The position numbers and the translations under genes are program-made. From positions 1-64,000 of the forward strand of contig NZ_BNBT01000015.1 of the NCBI RefSeq assembly GCF_014656095.1: a stretch of DNA of 64,000 nucleotides. Direction: 5' to 3'. Shown here in pieces: positions 17,863-26,562 of this stretch. Origin of the DNA: Streptomyces longispororuber (GTDB taxonomy: Bacteria; Actinomycetota; Actinomycetes; Streptomycetales; Streptomycetaceae). Below the pieces are notes generated by a model, which ran no database searches, was not told where the DNA came from, and saw only the letters and a list, made by a program, of their open reading frames with translations. Every line of letters begins with the position of its first letter. Within the stretch, counting starts at the first letter, position 1.

Positions 17863-18828
17863 TCACGCGTGGTGGTCCCGGAGGGTCTGTTGGGGTGTGC
17901 GGCCGTACGCGGCGTGGTAGGTGCGGGTGAACCGGTAGGGCTGGTGGAAGCCCCAACGGGTGGCGACCGCGGCGACGGTGACGCCCGTGGTGGCGTCGGC
18001 GGCCATCAGGTCGGCGTGGGCGTGGGCGAGGCGGGTCCTGCGCAGGTAGCTCATCGGCGTGGTGTTCATGTGGCGGCGGAAGGCGAGTTGCAGGGTTCGG
18101 ATGCTGACGGACACGGCGGCCGCGATGTCGGCCACGCTGATGTCGGTGTGGGCGTGCTCGTCGATGAAGGCGACGGCTCGCCGGAGGGTGGCCGGGTGGG
18201 CGTCGTGGCGGTCCTCGATCGTGGGGTCGGTCAGCGCGTTGCTGGGAAACGTGTTGAGGACGCCGGCTGCCACGTACTGGCAGGCAGTGGAGGCGAACAG
18301 ATCGTGCTGGGGCGTGTCGGACCGGCCGCGGACGGACTGCAGCAGGTAGCTCATGGCGCGCTTGAGGTGGCGGCCGGCCGCGGGTGAGACCGGCTTGTCA
18401 TCGGTGAGCCGGACGCGGTCGGGGGTACGGCCGGGGGAGGCGGCGGCCACCTTCGACAGGATGTCCGGTTCGAGGGTGAGGATGTCGTAGCGGGCGTGGT
18501 GGATGACGCCCTCGTAGGACCGGTTGTGGGGGGTGTACAGGAAGAGGTCTCCGGGGCCGAAGGTGCCCTCGTCGCCGTTGGGGAAGTACTGCCGGACGAT
18601 GCCGCCGGAGTGCACGCTGCACACCAGGATCTTGCCGATGGGCTCCGCCTGGTGCGCCATGCCGTAGGTGACGTCCAGCCGGTCCAGGGCGAGTTGGCCC
18701 AGCACGTCGCGGGTGACGTGGATACGGGTGTGCTCGGTGTCGCTGCGGAGGTGCATTCTGGTGTAGACCCTGCTGAGGAACTCCTCGGTGAGTTCGAGGC
18801 TGTCGCTGTCGAAGTCGAACGCTTCCAT
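17863..18828 (-). CDS. AraC-family transcriptional regulator (first of a tandem pair)
   Basis: 321 residues from the ATG at 18828 (MEAFDFDSDS), preceded by AAGGAG. The N-terminal half is an AraC-binding-domain-like cupin (FGPGDLFLYTPHNRSYEG). The C-terminal HTH_18 domain has two helix-turn-helices (ISVADIAAAVSVSIRTLQLAF and VAAVATRWGFHQPYRFTRTY), ending in the typical YGRTPQQTL. A paralogue lies 56 bases upstream on the same strand. About 30 residues around the HTH (NALTDPTIEDRHDAHPATL) are identical between the two at DNA level. Target genes and ligand are unknown. Confidence 0.88.
   Translation of the reverse strand: MEAFDFDSDSLELTEEFLSRVYTRMHLRSDTEHTRIHVTRDVLGQLALDRLDVTYGMAHQAEPIGKILVCSVHSGGIVRQYFPNGDEGTFGPGDLFLYTPHNRSYEGVIHHARYDILTLEPDILSKVAAASPGRTPDRVRLTDDKPVSPAAGRHLKRAMSYLLQSVRGRSDTPQHDLFASTACQYVAAGVLNTFPSNALTDPTIEDRHDAHPATLRRAVAFIDEHAHTDISVADIAAAVSVSIRTLQLAFRRHMNTTPMSYLRRTRLAHAHADLMAADATTGVTVAAVATRWGFHQPYRFTRTYHAAYGRTPQQTLRDHHA
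18161..18249. repeat. 89-bp block shared with the paralogue (copy 1)
   Basis: This block differs from 19183-19271 at a single base while the flanking coding sequence has clearly diverged. That suggests recent gene conversion or strong local constraint. Confidence 0.75.
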
Positions 18829-18884
18829 GGTGGAGGCTCCTTGACCTCGCGGAGACATGGAGGGGCGGGTGGTCCCGTCGCCGG

Positions 18885-19847
18885 TCAGGGCGGGAGCTGG
18901 TTGAGGGTTTCCCGCGGAGTGCGGCCGTAGGCCCGGCGGTAGGCGGCGGCGAAGCGGCCGGGGTGGAGGAAGCCCCACCGGTTCGCCACCAGGGTCACCG
19001 TGGCACCGCTTATGGGTGTGGCGGCCAGCAGTTCCTGGTGGGCGTGGGCCAGGCGGACGCGACGCAGGTAGGCGAGGGGCGTGGTGCCCAGGTGGCGGCG
19101 GAACGTGAGCTGGAGGGCGCGCAGGCTCACCCGGGCGGCGGCGGCGATGTCGGCGGCGCTGATGTCCGAGTCGACGTGGTCCTCGATGAAGGCGACGGCT
19201 CGCCGGAGGGTGGCCGGGTGGGCGTCGTGGCGGTCCTCGATGGTGGGGTCGGTCAGCGCGTTGCTGGGAAAGGCGTTCAGCACGCTGGCCGCCAGCAGCC
19301 GTGAGGCGGCGGAGGTGATCAGCGGTGCGTCGCGGATCTCGGGCACGGCCAGCACGTCGTCGCGCAGGTGCTCGATGGTGCGCTGCAGGTTCTTCGCCGC
19401 GGCCCGCGAGACGGGGCGGTCGCCGGTCAGCCGGACCGGGGACGTCCTGTGGCCGGGCAGGCTCTCGGCCACCTGGTCCAGGAGTGTGGGATCGAACATG
19501 ATGAGGTGGTAGTCGGTGCGCTGGATGACGCCTTTGTAGGGCCGGTCGTGCGGGGTGTACAGGAACGCGTCCCCGGGACCGAACAGGCTCTCCGTACCGC
19601 CGTCGTACTGGCGCACGATGGTGCCGTCCTGCACGGTGCACAGGCAGACCTTGCCGATCGGCTGCGCGTCGTGGCTCATGTCGTACTCCATCGTGAGCCG
19701 GTCCACGCTGGTCGATCCCGCGCTGTTCCGCGTAACCCGCACCCTGGTGTGCTCGGCGGCGCCGCCGATCTTCATCCTCGTGTAGGCCCTGCTGAGGAAC
19801 TCCTCGGTCAGGCCGAGGTCTTCGCTGTCGAAGTGCAAGGTGCCCAT
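18885..19847 (-). CDS. AraC-family transcriptional regulator (second of a tandem pair)
   Basis: 320 residues from MGTLHFDSEDLGLTEEF. It has the same architecture as its neighbour: N-terminal ligand-type domain (SLFGPGDAFLYTPHDRPYKG), then a two-HTH DNA-binding domain (DISAADIAAAARVSLRALQLTF and VTLVANRWGFLHPGRFAAAY), ending YGRTPRETL. The pair arose by tandem duplication. The 56-base gap suggests co-transcription. No effector can be assigned. Confidence 0.88.
   Translation of the reverse strand: MGTLHFDSEDLGLTEEFLSRAYTRMKIGGAAEHTRVRVTRNSAGSTSVDRLTMEYDMSHDAQPIGKVCLCTVQDGTIVRQYDGGTESLFGPGDAFLYTPHDRPYKGVIQRTDYHLIMFDPTLLDQVAESLPGHRTSPVRLTGDRPVSRAAAKNLQRTIEHLRDDVLAVPEIRDAPLITSAASRLLAASVLNAFPSNALTDPTIEDRHDAHPATLRRAVAFIEDHVDSDISAADIAAAARVSLRALQLTFRRHLGTTPLAYLRRVRLAHAHQELLAATPISGATVTLVANRWGFLHPGRFAAAYRRAYGRTPRETLNQLPP
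19183..19271. repeat. 89-bp block shared with the paralogue (copy 2)
   Basis: Matches 18161-18249 with one mismatch. It encodes the segment just before the first HTH helix. Confidence 0.75.
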
Positions 19848-20576
19848 GGTGTCCTCAGTTCCTGAGGGTGCGGGTGATGGGCTGCTCCCACGGACGGGGC
19901 GGGACGGGGGACGCGGTGCGTCCTCACCCGTGGTCCGCCTGTGGACGGTGGTGGCCCGGCGTACCGGGCCGGAGCGCCGGTCGCACGGCGTTCAGCCGGC
20001 GTGTCCCGTGTGCGCCGGTCCGTTGTCGGCGTCGGTGGTGGCAGTGGCCGCCTCGCGCCGAGCCGGCCTGGCTGAGGAGTGTTCATGCGACCGCCCCCTC
20101 GTGTCGGCGGTTCGGTCTGCCCTACGCCCCAGCCCTCACCGTACTGCGTTGCCCGCACTCCGTGTCAGGGCGCGTTCCGGGGTCGGCGCGATCCGAACGG
20201 GCGGATCCCGTGCTCCTCGACGGCGCGGGCGGGACGGGGCGCCCCCTGGGCGGCGCAAGGCTTCGCTGCGTGGATGATGTCCGGCGTGAGCTGCGTGTTC
20301 ACGACTTCGTTCCGTGTGCTGACGGGCCTCGACGGGGCGCGGGAGGATCGCCCGTGCGACGGTGCCGCGCGGCCTCCCGGCCGTGGAGCCCGGACCCCGC
20401 TCTCAGCGGCCGGTGAGGTTGACTGGCGCAGGTGTCGTCAACAGGGCTGGTCACTTCCCGGGAGGATGGTCAGGGCCACCGGAACAGTTCGAGGCTGCCT
20501 CCGGCGGCACACCGGCTTCGGGCCGCGGAGCGCGGGCCCGGCAGCGGCACGACGAGGACGTCGAGCACCGGGGCTC
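19848..20576. other. Non-coding gap, no supported gene
   Basis: Several open frames cross this gap, but none has a convincing start, ribosome site or family motif. The upstream control region of the AraC pair must lie near its left end. I see an inverted pair GTTGAC/GTCAAC near 20416-20445 and nothing else of note. Confidence 0.5.
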
Positions 20577-21323
20577 TCAAGGGGTCGGGTTCAGTTCGGG
20601 CGGCCCGCCGCCTTGAGCGATCTGGCTCGCCAGCAGGGCGATCTTCTGCCGCCGGGAGCGGGCGTGACCGCGCAGCCGGGCGAACGCCTCGTCCACGCTG
20701 ACACCCAGCCGTACGGACAGGATGCCCTTGGCCTGTTCAATGACCACGCGGCTGTCCAACGCGTGCTGGAGCTGATCGATGGTCTCCTGCTGGTGGGCCA
20801 GTGCCTGTCGGCCGGAGAGGGCGGCGACGGCGGCGTCCGCCAGCGTCTGGGCCAGACGCAGGTCACTGGCGGTGCAGTAAGGCGGGCCGGCCATGAACAG
20901 GCTGAGGGCACCGAGCAGCAGGCCGGGCAGTCGCAGGGTCGCTGTGGCAACCGCCGTGATACCACGCTCACGGGCGTAGCAGGCAAAGCGCGACCAGCCC
21001 GAGGGGAAGGGGCCCGACTGGGTCAGCAGAGTGAGGGGAAGCTGCCGCTGGGAGCGTGCGCTGTCCAGGCACGGGCCCTCGCCCGCGTCGACCTGGAATT
21101 CCACGATCCGACGGCACAGGTCGTCAGGCGCTGTGACGTGAGCGGCCTGCTTGTTGCCGTCCAGGGGGTCGAGCACGATGACGCCGGCGCACAGCACCGG
21201 CAGCAACGCCCGTGCGTGTGTGGTCAGGTCGTGCAGCAGATCCAGCGGCTCGAAGCCGGCCGGCCGATGGGCCAAGTCGAGGACGGCGGCCGCGATACGC
21301 ATTTCACGATCAGTGGTGGACAC
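20577..21323 (-). CDS. GAF and ANTAR domain regulator
   Basis: 248 residues; GTG start at 21323 (MSTTDREMRI). The N-terminal GAF domain spans residues about 15-165 (ALLPVLCAGVIVLDP, VDAGEGPCLDSARS, GALSLFM). The C-terminal ANTAR RNA-binding domain (ALDSRVVIEQAKGILSVRLGVSVDEAFARLRGHARSRRQKI) has the conserved Ala-Lys-Gly-Ile-Leu pattern. Such proteins bind paired RNA hairpins and act as antiterminators. No ANTAR target hairpin was identified nearby, and the gene stands alone. Confidence 0.9.
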   Translation of the reverse strand: MSTTDREMRIAAAVLDLAHRPAGFEPLDLLHDLTTHARALLPVLCAGVIVLDPLDGNKQAAHVTAPDDLCRRIVEFQVDAGEGPCLDSARSQRQLPLTLLTQSGPFPSGWSRFACYARERGITAVATATLRLPGLLLGALSLFMAGPPYCTASDLRLAQTLADAAVAALSGRQALAHQQETIDQLQHALDSRVVIEQAKGILSVRLGVSVDEAFARLRGHARSRRQKIALLASQIAQGGGPPELNPTP

Positions 21324-21963
21324 GGGAGACTACCGATCGACGGGCTCCGTTTTCACGGACGCGGCAGGTCAGGCGCCCCGCCCCGGGGGCGGGGGAAAGG
21401 GACGGTGCCGACCACGGAACCTGGCCGCTGGCGGGAAGGACGCTCCTCGCCTCCTTCTGCGGCAGCCCGTCCCGAAGCCGCCACACCGGACGATGCCGCC
21501 TGCCTGGACGAGTCCACGGCTCAATCAACTCCTCTACTACAGCGCCCCCGGACAGCTACCGTCAAGCCTGCACCGGTTCGGTGACCCCGTGGCCCGACGC
21601 CCCCCTTCTGACCGTGTACGGGCTGGGTGGCCTGCCTGCCGTTCGTCGGCATCAAGCCGATCGGCCTCCTCGTCCCCTCGGTCCCGGCCTGGGCCGAGAG
21701 GCCGTCAGGGCGGCGTCAGAGAAGGCCCGCCGGGCTTGTCCGGCCAGGGGGTACCCGGTTCGATGGGAGGCATGAACAGCGCGTGGCTCCTGCTTGACCG
21801 GCCGCCTCATCAGGCGTGGCCGTGTCGCACGCCCCGCTGCCTGGGCGCGTTGGCCGCTCCCCGCTGACGCCCTCCCGCCGCACCGCTGTTCCGGGCGCCG
21901 TGACCGTACTGGTTCGGCGCCCCTCCTTTTTGACGTACCACCCCACCTATCCCTGGACGAACC
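21324..21963. other. Non-coding gap, no supported gene
   Basis: About 640 bases between the divergent GAF-ANTAR and SDR genes. Short open frames are present on both strands but have no recognisable motifs. This gap should hold both promoters. No clear hairpin or repeat stands out. Confidence 0.45.
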
Positions 21964-22770
21964 ATGTCTTCCTCCCTGTCCGGCCGCACCCTCCTCGTCA
22001 CCGGTGCCACCTCCGGCATCGGCTACGAGACCGCGCGGCTCCTCGCCGAACACGGCGCCACCGTCCTCATGCACGGCCGCACCGCCGAGGAGGCCCACGC
22101 CGCCGTCGACCGTCTCCTCACCCGGTCCGGGATGCCGGCCGAGCGGCTGTGCGCGTACGGGGCCGACTTCGCCCGCCTGGAGGAGGTCGAGCGACTGGCC
22201 GCACGGGTCACGGCGGCCCACCCGCACCTGGACGTACTGGTCAACAACGCCGCCATGGCGGCCCCGGAACGGCACACCGTCACCGCCGACGGCAACGAGA
22301 TCGCCTTCCAGGTCAACTTCCTCGCCCACTACCTCCTCACCCACCTCCTCGAACCGGCGCTCACCAGCACCCCCGGCGGCCGGGTCGTCAACGTCTCCTC
22401 CGCGCTCCACCGCACCGGCTCCATCCAGTGGAACGACCCCAACCGCGCCCGCCGCTACTCCCGGCTCGCCGCCTACGCCCAGTCCCAGCTCGCCCTCACC
22501 GTCTTCGCCGCCGACCCGCGCGTCACAGCGGTCTCCGTCCACCCCGGCATCTGCGACACGAGCCTCCTGCCGCTGTACTCCCACGAAGGCGCCTCCCCCG
22601 CCGAGGGCGCGGCGCACGTCGTACGGCTCTGCGACCCGGCCGTCGAGATCGTCAACGGTGCCTACTACGACCGCGACCAGCGTGTCACACCGGCGCCCGC
22701 CGCAACGGAAGAGCGCACGGTCAAGCGGCTCAACAAACTCGCCGACCTGCTCGTCGGCCACACCGCCTGA
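21964..22770 (+). CDS. SDR-family oxidoreductase lacking the catalytic lysine
   Basis: 268 residues starting MSSSLSGRTLLVTGATSGIG. Rossmann cofactor motif TGATSGIG (residues about 13-20), NNAA motif (VLVNNAAMAAPE) and the serine strand VVNVSSALHR are normal. In the active-site helix the expected Tyr-x-x-x-Lys reads YAQSQ, so Gln replaces Lys. The segment after it (LALTVFAADPRVTAVSVHPG) is several residues shorter than in relatives. Either the enzyme is altered or non-catalytic, or it uses another residue. A tiny bL37-like gene follows 14 bases later. Confidence 0.85.
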   Translation: MSSSLSGRTLLVTGATSGIGYETARLLAEHGATVLMHGRTAEEAHAAVDRLLTRSGMPAERLCAYGADFARLEEVERLAARVTAAHPHLDVLVNNAAMAAPERHTVTADGNEIAFQVNFLAHYLLTHLLEPALTSTPGGRVVNVSSALHRTGSIQWNDPNRARRYSRLAAYAQSQLALTVFAADPRVTAVSVHPGICDTSLLPLYSHEGASPAEGAAHVVRLCDPAVEIVNGAYYDRDQRVTPAPAATEERTVKRLNKLADLLVGHTA

Positions 22771-22784
22771 AGGGAGTCCGCGGC

Positions 22785-22862
22785 ATGTCCCGGCCCGCCC
22801 GCAAGAAAAGGGCCCGCCGCAAGAAGAAGGCGGACCACGGCCGCAAGGCCGGCCAGAGCTGA
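22785..22862 (+). CDS. 25-residue basic protein resembling ribosomal protein bL37
   Basis: ATG at 22785, with AGGGAG 8 bases upstream, encodes MSRPARKKRARRKKKADHG followed by RKAGQS and TGA at 22860-22862. Actinobacterial bL37 (about 24 residues, in the large ribosomal subunit) has the same plan: a short lead, RKKR, RRKK, then a small residue, N-H-G and a basic end. Here Asn is replaced by Asp and the usual terminal KRPN is missing, so it may be a divergent paralogue. It lies between the SDR and acetyltransferase genes, apparently in one operon. Family recall is from memory and needs alignment. Confidence 0.55.
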   Translation: MSRPARKKRARRKKKADHGRKAGQS

Positions 22863-22918
22863 CCCGGCCGGGCGGCCCGCACCATGGGCCGCCCCACCCC
22901 GTCCCCGGAGGTTCTTCC

Positions 22919-23914
22919 GTGATCCCCCACCCCGCCCACCAGCCACCGGGCCCCGCCCGCCTCTTCCGCAGCGGCGGACCGGGCACCGCCGCCCTCGCCG
23001 AGCACGTCCTCGCCACCGGTCACGGCACTTGGTGGACCGACCGCGCCGAACGCCCCCGCGCCATCGCCGTCACCTGCGGTGACCACGCCCTCCTGGCAGG
23101 CGACCCGACAGCCCTCACCCCGGCTGACCTCGCACCACTGGCCGGTCGCCGCGTCGAGGCCCCCGAACGGTTCCTGCCGGTCCTCGCTGCCGCCTTCGAC
23201 CGCCTGCACCCCCGGCACCGCATGCTCTACATCCACCGTGCGGCCGGAGTACCACCGCGCCTGCCCCGCGGAGTGACGGTGCGCCGCCTCCGCCCCGAGG
23301 ACGGACCGGTGCTCGCCGCGGCCGCCCCGGCGACAGCACGGCTCCACGCGAGCTGGGGCGGCCCTGCCGCACTCGCCGCCTCCGGGTACGGCTGGGCCGC
23401 CTTCCGTAAGGACCGCGTGCTCGCCATGGCCTGCACACGCTTCACCGGAACCCGGTACGAGGACGTGGCCTGCACCACCACCCCTGACGGACGACGGCAA
23501 CACCTCTCCCTCGCCTGCGTCCAGGGCCTGGTCGCCGACGTCACCGCTCGCGGCCGGACCGCCACCTGGAGCTGTGCCGGCGACAACCGCGCCGGCCGTC
23601 TCCTCGCCTGGACGGCCGGCTTCCGCCTCGCCCGCGAGTACGTCCAGCACGCAACGGGACCTGTCCCCGTCAGTGGAGACCCGCCCACTGCACCGGACGC
23701 GCGCGTGGATGGCGCGAGTGCCGGTGCAGCGGTCGGGTGGCGGGACTCGTCGATTCAGCCGCCGCTCTTGCGCCTGAACGACCGCTGGCTCGCAGCCGGG
23801 CCGTGCGCCGAACGCACCTTGGAGGTGTCGGAGTTGGCGGCCGTGTCAGCGGCATCCGCCTGCGCACCGCGCTTGCGCGCCAGGGCTTCGCGGAACTTGC
23901 GCTTGAGGTCGTAG
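22919..23914 (+). CDS. GNAT-family N-acetyltransferase with run-on C-terminus
   Basis: GTG at 22919, with GGAGG 7 bases upstream. The product is 331 residues, but only residues 1-250 look like real protein. The GNAT fold is suggested by VTVRRLRPEDGPVLAA, the strand FRKDRVLAMACTRFTGTRYEDVACTTTPDGRRQHL and the acetyl-CoA-side segment CVQGLVADVTARGRTATWSCAGDNRAGRLLAWTAGFRLAREY. The last 80 or so residues are antisense to the convergent DUF5302 gene and compositionally odd, so the native stop appears to have been lost. The substrate is unknown. It probably shares an operon with the SDR and bL37-like genes. Confidence 0.7.
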   Translation: MIPHPAHQPPGPARLFRSGGPGTAALAEHVLATGHGTWWTDRAERPRAIAVTCGDHALLAGDPTALTPADLAPLAGRRVEAPERFLPVLAAAFDRLHPRHRMLYIHRAAGVPPRLPRGVTVRRLRPEDGPVLAAAAPATARLHASWGGPAALAASGYGWAAFRKDRVLAMACTRFTGTRYEDVACTTTPDGRRQHLSLACVQGLVADVTARGRTATWSCAGDNRAGRLLAWTAGFRLAREYVQHATGPVPVSGDPPTAPDARVDGASAGAAVGWRDSSIQPPLLRLNDRWLAAGPCAERTLEVSELAAVSAASACAPRLRARASRNLRLRS

Positions 23915-24003
23915 TTGCCGTCGCTGTCCGGCTCCAGAGAGGGCGTCTCGGGGGCAGCCGACTCCGACTCCGAACCTTCCGTAGATGTGGGCTCTGCGGT
24001 CAT
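23755..24003 (-). CDS. DUF5302 small protein
   Basis: 82 residues from the ATG at 24003, with GGAGG 5 bases upstream. The acidic N-terminus is followed by the conserved DLKRKFREALARKRGA segment and the invariant end SAHGPAASQRSFRRKSGG typical of DUF5302 in streptomycetes. Probably cytosolic; function unknown. Its 3' half overlaps the run-on end of the acetyltransferase gene on the other strand. Confidence 0.9.
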   Translation of the reverse strand: MTAEPTSTEGSESESAAPETPSLEPDSDGNYDLKRKFREALARKRGAQADAADTAANSDTSKVRSAHGPAASQRSFRRKSGG

Positions 24004-24209
24004 GGTGACCTCCTGGGTTCGGGGGGTGGGCGACAAGCACAGCTTGTCATGCCGGGCGCGGTGCGAAGCACCGGCACCATCATCCTGCTCCGCTTCGGCG
24101 GGCATCTCTCGCGGTCGAACGCGTGACTTCGTAGGTGAGGCACACGGGACGGCTTCGGGCCGGGCCGCGGGGTGTCGATCCCGTGGCCCGGCCGCCAGGG
24201 CGACGGCTC

Positions 24210-25625
24210 TCAGCCGTTGCGACGTACGAGGGCGGCCTTGCGGGCCTCGGCGAGCTTACGGGCCTCGCCCGCCTTTCGGGACTTGCCGCCGGCGCCGCGG
24301 GAGGCGCCCTTGCTGGTGCCCAGGCCGCGGAAGGGAGCGTTGGTGTTCTTGGGCCGGGGGACGGCGGGCTCGCCGTCGAGCGGGATCCCGGAGGGAGTCC
24401 TCGCGCCGGTGATCCGGCTCAGCTCCGCCTCGCCCGAGCGCACCTTGGTGACGGTCGGCTCGATGCCGGCCTCGGCCATCATGCGGCTCGTCTCACGGCG
24501 CTGGCCCGACAGTACGAGCGTGACCACGCTGCCGGACTCACCGGCGCGGGCGGTGCGGCCCGCCCGGTGCACATAGTCCTTGGCCTCGGTGGGCGGGTCG
24601 ACGTTGACCACGAGGTCGAGGTCGTCGACGTGCAGGCCACGGGCCGCGACGTTGGTCGCCACCAGAACGGTGACCTGGCTGTTCTTGAACTGCGCCAGGG
24701 TCCGTGTGCGCTGCGGCTGGGACTTGCCGCTGTGCAGGGCCCCCGCGCGCACCCCGCTGGCCCGCAGGTGCCGGGTGAGCTGGTCGACGGCGTGCTTGGT
24801 GTCGAGGAACAGCAGTACGCGGCCGTCGCGGGCGGCGATCTCCGTGATGACGGCGTAGCGGTCAGGGCCGTGGACGACCAGGACGTGGTGTTCCATCGTC
24901 GTGACGGTGCCCGCGCCCGGGTCGACCGAATGGACGACGGGGTCGTGGAGGTAGCGGCCGACCAGTTGGTCGACGTCGCGATCGAGAGTGGCCGAGAAGA
25001 GCATCCGCTGACCGTCGGGGTGCACCTGGTCGAGCACGTCGGCCACCTGCGGCAGGAAGCCCAGGTCGCACATCTGGTCCGCCTCGTCCAGCACGGTGAT
25101 GCGCACCCGTCCCAGGCGGCAGGCGTTGCGCTCGATCAGGTCGTGCAGGCGTCCGGGGGTGGCGACGACCACCTCGGCTCCCTGGCGCAGCGCGGCGATC
25201 TGCCGGCCGATCGACGTTCCGCCGGCGACCGTGGCGATCCGCAGCCGCAGTGCCTCGGCGTACGGCGCCAGCGCCTGGGCGACCTGTTGGGTCAGCTCCC
25301 GGGTAGGCACCAGGATGAGCGCAAGGGGCTGCTTCGGTTCCGCGCGCCGCCCGGCCGTCCGTACGAGCAGCGGCAGCCCGAAAGCGAGCGTCTTGCCCGA
25401 TCCGGTGCGTCCGCGTCCCAGGATGTCGCGCCCCTTGAGGGCGTCGGGCAGTGTGGCGGCCTGGATCGGAAAGGGCTCGCGCACCCCGCGTTCGCTCAGC
25501 GTCCGCAGCACCTCCGTCGGCAGCTCCAGACCGGCGAAGGTGACGGCCGGGAGCAGCTCCGGGGTCGTTGTCCGGGGCCGGGTGGGACTGCCGTGGGTGG
25601 TGCCGGAGTCATGGGGATGCTTCAT
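24210..25625 (-). CDS. DEAD-box ATP-dependent RNA helicase
   Basis: 471 residues from the ATG at 25625, with GGAAGG upstream; the longer frame is not supported. Q-motif region FAGLELPTEVLRTLSERGVREPFPIQAAT, motif I GRGRTGSGKT, Ia PTRELTQQ, Ib TPGRLHDL, II VLDEADQM, III FSATL, and in domain 2 VLVATNVAARGLHVDDLD and YVHRAGRTARAG. The usual DEAD is DEAD here too. The basic C-terminal tail (about 50 residues rich in Lys/Arg/Gly/Ala) probably binds RNA. It unwinds RNA duplexes, perhaps in cold adaptation or ribosome assembly. About 200 bases upstream are gene-free and may form a long leader. Confidence 0.93.
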   Translation of the reverse strand: MKHPHDSGTTHGSPTRPRTTTPELLPAVTFAGLELPTEVLRTLSERGVREPFPIQAATLPDALKGRDILGRGRTGSGKTLAFGLPLLVRTAGRRAEPKQPLALILVPTRELTQQVAQALAPYAEALRLRIATVAGGTSIGRQIAALRQGAEVVVATPGRLHDLIERNACRLGRVRITVLDEADQMCDLGFLPQVADVLDQVHPDGQRMLFSATLDRDVDQLVGRYLHDPVVHSVDPGAGTVTTMEHHVLVVHGPDRYAVITEIAARDGRVLLFLDTKHAVDQLTRHLRASGVRAGALHSGKSQPQRTRTLAQFKNSQVTVLVATNVAARGLHVDDLDLVVNVDPPTEAKDYVHRAGRTARAGESGSVVTLVLSGQRRETSRMMAEAGIEPTVTKVRSGEAELSRITGARTPSGIPLDGEPAVPRPKNTNAPFRGLGTSKGASRGAGGKSRKAGEARKLAEARKAALVRRNG

Positions 25626-25825
25626 GAACAGCCTTCCGCGAGGGAACGTACCGAGGAAGGCCCGGCAGGTGTGGACAGCGCACGCGGAAGCCGAACGGAA
25701 CAAGCAGCATCGCCCACCGCGACGACCACGCAAACGTCTGACAGTAACACATCGAGCCCGGCACGCCGGTGCTTGCCGTGCTTGCCTGCCTGCGAAGCCG
25801 GTGCCCCGCCGAGCGGCACACAGCG

Positions 25826-26314
25826 TCATCCCGAAGGAATGCGGAACTCGAATTCGGGACGGTCCCACGGCACGGCGGGCGGGTTCGCGAGCGCGGTCCC
25901 GGTCCGCACCGCGCCGACGCGGTGGTAGAAGTCCTCGGCGGGAAGGTGCGACACGACCTTGAGACGGTCGATCCCGGCAGCACGGGCCTCGGACCGCATG
26001 TGCGCCACAAGCATCCGTCCGATGCCCCGTCCCTGCACGTCGTCGGCGACGAACAGCAGGTCGAGCTCCGGTGGAGCGAGGACGAGCGAGTAGAACCCGA
26101 GGATCCGGCCTCCCTGCTCCTCGGCGTCGACGGCCACGAAGGCGCGGTGGGCCTCCAGGTAATCGGGACCGACCCGGTAGCCCGCGACCGCGGCTGCGTA
26201 CTTGCCCTGATAGGCGCCTGAGCCACGCACGAGCCGGGTGAGCCGTTTGGCATCCCGCGCGACCGCCCTCCGTATCGTGACCGGCCGGCTGATCGGGGGA
26301 GTGCGTGAACTCAC
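25826..26314 (-). CDS. GNAT-family N-acetyltransferase
   Basis: 162 residues if started at GTG 26314 (VSSRTPPISRPVTIRRAV); no clear ribosome site, so the start is tentative. GNAT pattern: VTIRRAVARDAKRLTRLVRG at the N-terminus, GRILGFYSLVLAPPELDLLFVADDVQGRGIGRMLVAHM with the acetyl-CoA-binding QGRGIGRML, then GIDRLKVVSHLPAEDFYHRVGA. Probably a small-molecule or protein acetyltransferase; the substrate is unknown. It is divergent from the regulator that marks the left edge of the peptide cluster. Confidence 0.85.
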   Translation of the reverse strand: MSSRTPPISRPVTIRRAVARDAKRLTRLVRGSGAYQGKYAAAVAGYRVGPDYLEAHRAFVAVDAEEQGGRILGFYSLVLAPPELDLLFVADDVQGRGIGRMLVAHMRSEARAAGIDRLKVVSHLPAEDFYHRVGAVRTGTALANPPAVPWDRPEFEFRIPSG

Positions 26315-26562
26315 CGGGAGAGTATGTCGCACCGGGAGGTGCCTCCGTGCGGCGGGCCTGTTCACCAGCGCGTCCTCGTGGTGGCGGGCGGGCCGCGGTG
26401 GCCGGGGGGAGGTACCGCCGGGGTCGGTGCCGTGCATCGGTGGCGGTGCCTCCTCGCGCCCTCGGAGCAACCGATTCCCCTGGCTCCGGCTCTTCGGAGG
26501 CACAGAAGCTGATCGACGACGGCAGGCACGACCACCGCTACGGGCAGGGACCTGGAGGACTG

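Noticed and set aside
20079-21584. 501-codon plus-strand frame across the GAF-ANTAR gene
   Set aside because: The GAF and ANTAR motifs on the minus strand are unambiguous. The plus frame has no recognisable family and odd composition.
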